A stretch of 12,411 nucleotides of DNA from Spirochaetales bacterium. Lineage in GTDB: Bacteria > Spirochaetota > Spirochaetia > ARS1246. The stretch spans positions 1 to 12,411 of the forward strand of contig JABGPX010000409.1 of assembly GCA_018644745.1 (NCBI GenBank), read 5' to 3'. Position numbers and translations under genes: made by a program. The notes under the pieces were generated by a model that made no database searches, was not told the origin of the DNA, and was given only the letters and a program-made list of their open reading frames with translations. Shown in pieces: positions 7,546 through 12,411 of this stretch (within the stretch, counting starts at the first letter, position 1; every line of letters begins with the position of its first letter).

Positions 7546-9108
7546 ATGAATCAATTCAAAGCATCATTAGAATCCGGGGAGAAATTCGTTATTACTTGTG
7601 AGCTGATACCAGGCCGGGGTTTTCAAGGGAAGAGCCTCGATCAAGTAATCAAATTCGCTACTGAAGCGAAGTCGATTGATGAGATACACGCTCTGAGCCT
7701 TACGGATAACGCCGGAGGAAATCCGGCTCTTTCAGCGGACATCCTTGGCGCCGAAATTCAGGCGATGGATTTAGACTGTATTGTCCATTTTTCCTGCAAG
7801 GACATGAATCGGAACTTCATAGAAAGCCGCGCGTTTGCACTTAGGCGGGCCGGCGTAAATAATCTGCTGGTAATTACGGGTGACTATCCGGTTTCAGGAT
7901 TTCTTGGTACCCCAAAGCCGGTATTTGATACCGATTCGGTTTCTACACTCCATTATCTTACCGAGCTGAATCGCGGTTTGGAAATGAAGGTGGGAAAGAA
8001 AACCCTCACCCTCGATCCTTCTGAGCTGTACCTCGGCGCCTGTGTCAGCCCGTTCAAGTGGACTGAAGGCCCGAGCAAAATGCAGTATCTGAAAATGGAG
8101 AAAAAGATAGAAGCGGGTGCTGATTATTTCATCACGCAGCTCGGTTATGATTCGCGCAAATATGTTGAGCTGATCCGGTACGCCCGCGAGTTTATAAAAA
8201 CCGACGTACCGATTCTCGGCAGCGTATACGTACTTACCGCGGGCGCGGCAAGACTCATGAACAAGGGTGAGATACCCGGCAGTTTTGTAAGTGATGAGTT
8301 TCTCGCCAGGCTTGTAGAAGAGAGGAAGGCTGAAGACAAGGGTAAGGCCGTGAGATTAGATCGTGCCGCCAAACAGATTGCCATGATTAAGGGACTGGGT
8401 TTCAGCGGAGCTCACATCGAAGGGCTCAATCTCAAAACCGAAGATGTGAAAACAATTCTATCGAAGGCGGCCGAGTATGGATCGGAGTGGGAGAAGTTTA
8501 TGCCCGAATTCGATGCCGCTCCGAAAAAGCCGTATTTTGTTTTTAACGGCGGAGAAAAATTCGAGGTTGATAAAGCACCTCTCGACTTCAATAAAACAAA
8601 GAGAAGACCTATGCTCTCTCCGGTTTTCTGGGCCACCAGGCTGCTTCATGTAACGATTTTTGAACCCGGCGTACTCGGCTTCAAGTTCATGACCTGGTTT
8701 ACCCGCTTTATCGAACACAAAAGTTTTTTCTATAAGAGCTTTGGTTTCCTAGAACGCGTTGCGAAGAGAGCTCTCTTCGACTGTCGCCAATGTGACGATT
8801 GCGCTCTCTTTGAGATGTTTTATCTCTGCCCCGAATCCAAATGCCCGAAAGGAATGCGACAGGGACCATGCGGCGGGAGCCGGGTAAACGGACATTGCGA
8901 GGTGCATGAAGATAAGCGCTGTGTTTGGGACATGACATACTGGCGTGCGAAAAGCCGGAAGCAATGCGGCAAACTGCGGGGCGTTATCGCTCCTCGTGAT
9001 TGGGAACTGTATGAAACAAATTCCTGGGTAAGTTATTTCCAGAAATATGATCACGCCTCAAAAGAGCTCAATATCGAGAAACGTGAAGGCGCTTCTATCT
9101 GCGACTGA
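7546..9108 (+). CDS. metF: Methylenetetrahydrofolate reductase fused to a cysteine-rich MTHFR_C domain
   Basis: Predicted to interconvert 5,10-methylene- and 5-methyl-tetrahydrofolate, supplying methyl groups for methionine or for an acetyl-CoA-type route. The 520 residues are far longer than plain MetF (about 290-300). The N-terminal barrel, about 1-310, shows the catalytic-type glutamate in ITCELIPGRG (16-25), SLTDNAGGNP (51-60), LLVITGDYP (107-115) and GADYFITQLGYD (191-202). The C-terminal part (about 410-500) has C413, C416, C419, C428, C433, C442, C451, C459 and C474. Its CPKGMRQGPCGG motif is typical of the MTHFR_C / MetV-like partner of acetogenic and other anaerobic bacteria, where such domains are linked to iron-sulfur or zinc binding and electron supply. 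AGGAGA lies five bases before the ATG. The neighbours give no folate context. Its 3' end overlaps the convergent MFS gene by 14 bases. Confidence 0.85.
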   Translation: MNQFKASLESGEKFVITCELIPGRGFQGKSLDQVIKFATEAKSIDEIHALSLTDNAGGNPALSADILGAEIQAMDLDCIVHFSCKDMNRNFIESRAFALRRAGVNNLLVITGDYPVSGFLGTPKPVFDTDSVSTLHYLTELNRGLEMKVGKKTLTLDPSELYLGACVSPFKWTEGPSKMQYLKMEKKIEAGADYFITQLGYDSRKYVELIRYAREFIKTDVPILGSVYVLTAGAARLMNKGEIPGSFVSDEFLARLVEERKAEDKGKAVRLDRAAKQIAMIKGLGFSGAHIEGLNLKTEDVKTILSKAAEYGSEWEKFMPEFDAAPKKPYFVFNGGEKFEVDKAPLDFNKTKRRPMLSPVFWATRLLHVTIFEPGVLGFKFMTWFTRFIEHKSFFYKSFGFLERVAKRALFDCRQCDDCALFEMFYLCPESKCPKGMRQGPCGGSRVNGHCEVHEDKRCVWDMTYWRAKSRKQCGKLRGVIAPRDWELYETNSWVSYFQKYDHASKELNIEKREGASICD

Positions 9109-10357
9109 CAGCTTTGGCGGGCAGGCGTGTCGCAATGATCGCCCCCGCCAGGGCCACCGCCGCGGCTATCTTGTATGCGGGGCTGAATGAACCGGCCTGT
9201 TCTGCTACGGCTCCGGCTATTGTCGGGCCAAGCGCCTGCCCTGCGCCGAATATCATAGTTATTAATCCAAAAAGTGCGGGGGCTGCCTGCGGGCCGAAGA
9301 TATCGCCGATTGCCGCTCCCATCACCGCAGGAATACTCCAGGCCGTGAGAGCAAACAGGAAAGACGCGATGATGTAAGCCGGCATCGCCTGCCCCACGGA
9401 AAATATCAGGTAGGCCGATGCCTGCAGCGTGAAAATGCAGATGAGCGCGATTTTTCTGCCGAATCGATCCGAAGCTGCGCCCCACAAAAACCCGCTGATA
9501 ATACTTACCGCGCCGATGCCGGACCATAATGATCCCGCGGTCCGCTCGCTGAGGGCCGCTTCGCCCGTGAGGTACCGTGCGAAAAAGGTGGCAAAAATTA
9601 CATAGGAGAATCCGAATATCGCGTACAATGAAGCGAGAATCCAGAAATTCTTAGACCTGAGTATGCCGAAACTGAGGATTCGTGTCGGCCTTGTCTTTAT
9701 CGATGATGAGATGGCTTCTTTTGGCGACGGCAGAGCGGCGCGGTTTCGTAGGACAAGGCCCGCTGCGGCGGCTATAAGCAGGGTAATAACGCCGAGTAGG
9801 TACCACCCGATTCGCCAGCCGTTTCCCAAGCCGCTATTGGCAAGCAAGGGAATAGTGCGTCCAGATGCCATGAGAGGGGGCAGAACCAAACCCGATATGA
9901 GCAGCGCGAAACTTGATCCGCTCGTTATGATACCCGAGGCTAATCCACGATTTTTGGAGCTGAACCAGGCTGAGATAAGTCCCATCATGGGAACATTGGC
10001 GCCGCCGCCTCCCGAGCCGGCGATAAAGCGCCAAAAGGCCGCTGCGGCGTAACTGTTTGAGAGTCCGGTACAGAAGAGACCTGCAGCGGTTACTATCAGA
10101 GAAAGTACGATTACTATTTTCGGACCATATCGGGTGGCGATGAGTCCACAGACCAGGGAGAATATCAGATAACCGAGAAGATTGGATGTAGCAATGTATC
10201 CTGTCTGAACATCCGTAAGGTTGAGGTCCGTAAGCATCTTCGGAAGAATCAAAGTGTAGCCGAATCTCGCAAAGCCGATAGCGCCCATTACCACGAAAGT
10301 GCCCATTGCCGCTATAACCCAGGCATATCTGTCTTTTTGTATCGCGTCATTCGGCAC
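9095..10357 (-). CDS. Major facilitator superfamily transporter (YbfB/YjiJ-like)
   Basis: An inner-membrane secondary transporter of 420 residues with about twelve hydrophobic segments, starting near WVIAAMGTFVVMGAIGFARF. GFARFGY followed by LPKM in the first helix region resembles the YbfB/YjiJ group. The loop after helix 8 contains a motif-A-like ASDRFGRK, and a stretch of glycines (AGSGGGGANVPMMG) lies in helix 4. The substrate is unknown. I chose the GTG at 10355-10357 because AGAGGAG lies six bases before it. An upstream in-frame ATG at 10426 would add 23 polar residues unlike the family and has no comparable site. The gene is convergent with metF, sharing 14 bases at the 3' ends, and divergent from the HD-GYP regulator. 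No transcription factor gene is adjacent. Confidence 0.88.
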   Translation of the reverse strand: MPNDAIQKDRYAWVIAAMGTFVVMGAIGFARFGYTLILPKMLTDLNLTDVQTGYIATSNLLGYLIFSLVCGLIATRYGPKIVIVLSLIVTAAGLFCTGLSNSYAAAAFWRFIAGSGGGGANVPMMGLISAWFSSKNRGLASGIITSGSSFALLISGLVLPPLMASGRTIPLLANSGLGNGWRIGWYLLGVITLLIAAAAGLVLRNRAALPSPKEAISSSIKTRPTRILSFGILRSKNFWILASLYAIFGFSYVIFATFFARYLTGEAALSERTAGSLWSGIGAVSIISGFLWGAASDRFGRKIALICIFTLQASAYLIFSVGQAMPAYIIASFLFALTAWSIPAVMGAAIGDIFGPQAAPALFGLITMIFGAGQALGPTIAGAVAEQAGSFSPAYKIAAAVALAGAIIATRLPAKAVSRR

Positions 10358-10363
10358 CGCTTT

Positions 10364-10370
10364 CTCCTCT
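10364..10370 (-). promoter_or_regulatory. Strong ribosome binding site that sets the transporter start
   Basis: Read on the minus strand this is AGAGGAG, six bases before the GTG at 10357-10355. It is the best Shine-Dalgarno match seen in the window and decides for the GTG start over the upstream ATG. Confidence 0.75.
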
Positions 10371-10597
10371 TTGCATTCTCCGCGCCCGGTCGCTTGTGTC
10401 AATATCATGAGCAGAGCAGTTCTCAATATGACTCCTAATCAATGGATCAAAATGATAACTCCTCTAATCGATGAGTTACAAAATATGTTGTGGCTATTGC
10501 CGGCTGCTTCCCGCGGATGACTGTACGTAAATCCCTCTCAGATAATGAATTACCTGCGGTTTTATTGGTAGGCATGGATATTGCAATGATACATATA

Positions 10598-10707
10598 GGG
10601 CATATCGAAAAACCCACATTCTGTGCATCTGATTGATAGCAAACTCGTATAAAATCGCGGTTTTTCGCATATGCGGGATGTCAAAGTAGCAGTTTTTCGA
10701 GATGCCC
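10598..10707. repeat. 110-base unit with 16-base inverted ends and an internal third copy
   Basis: Left end GGGCATATCGAAAAAC (10598-10613) and right end GTTTTTCGAGATGCCC (10692-10707) are inverted copies matching at 15 of 16 positions. An internal inverted copy GGTTTTTCGCATATGC (10659-10674) equals the complement of 10600-10614 plus one inserted base, and contains the perfect palindrome CGCATATGCG (10666-10675). In RNA the left copy could pair with either right copy, giving two mutually exclusive stems. It could be a small palindromic repeat or MITE-like insertion, or a regulatory element of the gene starting 24 bases later. No clear target-site duplication is seen. Confidence 0.65.
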
Positions 10708-10721
10708 CATAGTGAGTCTTT

Positions 10722-10726
10722 GGGAG
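10722..10726 (+). promoter_or_regulatory. Ribosome binding site that sets the HD-GYP regulator start
   Basis: GGGAG lies five bases before the ATG at 10732. The earlier in-frame ATG at 10702 lies inside the right arm of the inverted repeat and has no such site. Confidence 0.65.
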
Positions 10727-10731
10727 AATAT

Positions 10732-11835
10732 ATGGATACATCGATGAATTATTCAGGCGAAAAGCGGATACTTATAGTTGATGACGAACCCGCGGTGAGG
10801 AATTTGCTTGCCCGACGTCTCGGAATGCACGGGTTTGCGTGTGATACCGAGCCTGATGGTCTTCGGGCCATACACCGCGTAAAAGAAGCAAAGTATGATT
10901 TGGTTATTCTAGATGTAAATATGCCGTATTTAGACGGCACCGAGATGCTTCCATTTCTTCGAAAGGCTATACCTGATGTTCCCGTTGTGATGATTTCCGG
11001 AATGGATGGTCTGGATGTAGTGCGGAAGACTCTTCGAGAAGGAGCATATGATTATTTAGTAAAACCGCTGGATTTCGATGAATTGGAGGTCTCAATCCGC
11101 CGCGCCTTACAGCATGGTCATCTTTCACAGACGATTAATCAGTATCAACGGGATCTCGAGAATCAGGTTGCGGAGAGAACCCGGGAACTTGGGGTCGCTC
11201 TCGAGCAGATTAATAAAACATATGACGCGACAATTCTGGCCCTTGGATCGGCTCTTGAGACCAGGGATATTGAGACTCAGACTCACGGAATCAGGGTTGC
11301 TCATTTCTCCTACTTGCTGGCGTCTTCGCTCGGCATTGCCGACCAGTCTACCCTTACGATTATCCAGCGAGGCGCGTACCTGCACGATATCGGCAAGATC
11401 GGCGTACCGGATGCCATTCTCAGAAAACCGCAATCGTTATCGAATGATGAATGGCAGATCATGCGAAAGCATCCACAGATTGGAAAAGACATAATCGAAG
11501 GCATTGATTTTCTCGTGGGAACCATACCGCTCGTATACTGTCACCATGAGCAGTACGATGGCCAGGGATACCCTCAGGGCCTTGCAGGGGATTTGATACC
11601 TATTGAGGCAAGAATCTTCTCGGTCGCGGATGCCCTTGATGCCATGATTACTGATCGACCATACAGACAGGCGATGACAATATCGCAGGCAAAAAATGAG
11701 ATTATCAGCCATTCGGGCCGTCAGTTCGACCCGAAAGTTGCAGAGTCATTAGTTAAATTGGATGATGAGATGCTCATAGTCGACTCGCCTTCTCTCTTCA
11801 ACGGCAGCGGATTGGCCCTTGTAGCTGCTTCATAA
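10732..11835 (+). CDS. Two-component response regulator with HD-GYP output (RpfG-like)
   Basis: A 367-residue cytoplasmic regulator predicted to hydrolyse cyclic di-GMP when phosphorylated. The receiver domain (about 12-127) has VDDEP (16-20), the phosphoacceptor D61 in LDVNMP, and K111 in the VKPLDF segment. A coiled-coil linker (about 135-165) containing ENQVAERTREL follows. The HD-GYP domain (about 165-345) shows H185 in ETQTHGIRV, the HD pair H218-D219 in YLHDIGKIGVPD, HHEQYDG (271-277) and the GYP triad at 279-281. FSVADALDAMITDRPYR and GRQFDP complete the motif set. All expected metal and catalytic residues appear present, so it is probably active. No histidine kinase gene is adjacent, making it an orphan in this window. 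Its leader carries the triple repeat. Confidence 0.93.
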   Translation: MDTSMNYSGEKRILIVDDEPAVRNLLARRLGMHGFACDTEPDGLRAIHRVKEAKYDLVILDVNMPYLDGTEMLPFLRKAIPDVPVVMISGMDGLDVVRKTLREGAYDYLVKPLDFDELEVSIRRALQHGHLSQTINQYQRDLENQVAERTRELGVALEQINKTYDATILALGSALETRDIETQTHGIRVAHFSYLLASSLGIADQSTLTIIQRGAYLHDIGKIGVPDAILRKPQSLSNDEWQIMRKHPQIGKDIIEGIDFLVGTIPLVYCHHEQYDGQGYPQGLAGDLIPIEARIFSVADALDAMITDRPYRQAMTISQAKNEIISHSGRQFDPKVAESLVKLDDEMLIVDSPSLFNGSGLALVAAS

Positions 11836-11862
11836 AGAAACCGGCGTGGCATTTAACAACTG

Positions 11863-12411
11863 CTACTGTGTCGTTACCGCGGTATATGGATCTTCACCGG
11901 TAAAAGCCAGCACTTTTAAAAAGTGGAGAAACAGCTCCAGCTCGCGACTCCTCTGTGCCTCGATATCGTGTTCGTAGCTCAAGGTATATTCAGCGATTTC
12001 ACTGTCGGTTATGATTCCAAAATCAAAACCTCGTCGCTTTTCCGCCATTCGCATCTCGGCGACTTCGAGTCTTTTCTCACCCAAATCAACTCCGCCGCCA
12101 ATAACCTGAAACTGCTGAATGAGATCCCACGCGCGATCTATTAGCGCGTTTTCCTGGCCGGTGAGTGACAGCGCGGCGGCTGCCACTGCCCGTTCCATGT
12201 CTCTCAGGGTTCGCGGCGAAGCGGCGGCGTCCAGATCCGCATAAACCTTGTAACGTCTTGCTTGAATATCCGCGTCTCCGGCCGCGCGGATATATGCGGA
12301 TGAAACAGCATTGGCCTTTTTTACCAATGCCGAGTGGGCTGCGGGAGCTTTCGGTCGTGCCGCTGGATAGAAGGGCTCGAGTATAGGTTTCTCCTGGTCG
12401 GCCGTTTTGCC
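11863..12411 (-). CDS. Probable TolC-family outer-membrane factor, C-terminal part, open at the right edge
   Basis: 182 residues are visible on the minus strand and the frame stays open to the window edge, so the true start lies outside. The TTG at 12325-12327 is an internal codon, not a credible start. The visible N-terminal part is proline- and alanine-rich (PFYPAARPKAPAAHSAL). It is followed by long amphipathic helices, with EKRRGFDFGIITDSEIAEY and a tail ending LFLHFLKVLAFTGEDP. That pattern of a helix, a glycine turn with a T/S-D/E pair, another helix and a final L...G matches the second half of TolC-type efflux channels. Such proteins connect periplasmic adaptors and inner-membrane pumps to the outside. 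Other coiled-coil proteins are possible because sequence conservation in this family is low. It converges with the HD-GYP gene across 27 bases, without a clear terminator. Confidence 0.5.
   Translation of the reverse strand, partial: GKTADQEKPILEPFYPAARPKAPAAHSALVKKANAVSSAYIRAAGDADIQARRYKVYADLDAAASPRTLRDMERAVAAAALSLTGQENALIDRAWDLIQQFQVIGGGVDLGEKRLEVAEMRMAEKRRGFDFGIITDSEIAEYTLSYEHDIEAQRSRELELFLHFLKVLAFTGEDPYTAVTTQ

Larger units (their letters stand above)
10358..10731. other. Intergenic region between the divergent transporter and HD-GYP genes
   Basis: 374 bases without a convincing gene. The transporter-side half holds an imperfect direct repeat, ACTCCTAATCAATG (10431-10444) and ACTCCTCTAATCGATG (10458-10473), which could be a regulator-binding region for the transporter. 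The regulator-side half holds the triple repeat at 10598-10707. Between repeat copies lies a -10-like TATAAA (10648-10653) without a clear -35 box. Short frames crossing the region have unlikely composition. Confidence 0.6.

Noticed and set aside
10375..10402. TTGACA with GAGAAT 16 bases away on the minus strand before the transporter
   Set aside because: The -35 is perfect but the -10 is poor, and the predicted transcript start would fall within the ribosome binding site.
10633..10653. TTGATA and TATAAA as a promoter of the HD-GYP gene
   Set aside because: The spacing is only 9 bases, far too short for a sigma70 promoter.
10598..10707. CRISPR array
   Set aside because: Only three copies in mixed orientation with unequal spacing and no cas genes. 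The pattern fits palindromic repeats, not CRISPR.
11877..11884. ACCGCGGT palindrome near the end of the TolC-like gene
   Set aside because: It is short, lies within coding sequence and has no following T-run, so neither operator nor terminator is supported.

Overview
The window is an ordinary-looking chromosomal stretch of a Gram-negative-type bacterium with roughly balanced base composition and dense genes. It holds four aminoacyl-tRNA synthetase genes, a lipid-kinase-like gene, a miniature chemotaxis-receptor signalling protein, a fused methylene-tetrahydrofolate reductase, an MFS transporter, an HD-GYP response regulator and the 3' part of a likely TolC-type outer-membrane factor. Taxonomy cannot be fixed from the sequence alone. 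The TolC-like gene implies an outer membrane. The GluRS sequence style (TGLQHIG..RTALF) and the receptor fragment ending in FKTE recall Spirochaetota. The fused MetF with a cysteine-rich C-terminal domain is also common in Desulfobacterota and other anaerobes. I lean weakly to a spirochaete or a related uncultured anaerobic lineage.

Layout. Positions 1-215 carry an open reading frame on the minus strand that runs off the left edge (unrecognised, partial). A plus-strand operon follows: gltX (272-1741), glyS (1776-3113) and tyrS (3110-4339, GTG start overlapping the glyS stop). glnS (4356-6080) converges on it from the minus strand. A divergent intergenic region with a recognisable promoter then leads into a plus-strand run: a diacylglycerol/YegS-type kinase (6207-7139), a 108-residue receptor signalling-tip protein (7199-7525) and metF fused to an MTHFR_C domain (7546-9108). 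The MFS transporter (9095-10357, minus) converges on metF with a 14-base overlap of their 3' ends.

The 374-base gap from 10358 to 10731 is the most structured non-coding segment. It contains three copies of a motif around CGAAAAACC, one direct and two inverted. They form a 110-base unit bounded by 16-base inverted repeats just before the HD-GYP response regulator gene (10732-11835). The last gene (11863-12411, minus, open at the right edge) converges on the regulator.

Functionally the left half is translation: charging of tRNAs for Glu, Gly, Tyr and Gln. The presence of GlnRS suggests direct Gln-tRNA charging alongside or instead of the transamidation route. The right half mixes one-carbon metabolism, transport and signalling, with no obvious single pathway. 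No CRISPR array, rRNA, tRNA, transposase or clearly new multi-gene system was found. The best leads are the receptor mini-protein and the triple repeat upstream of the HD-GYP gene.
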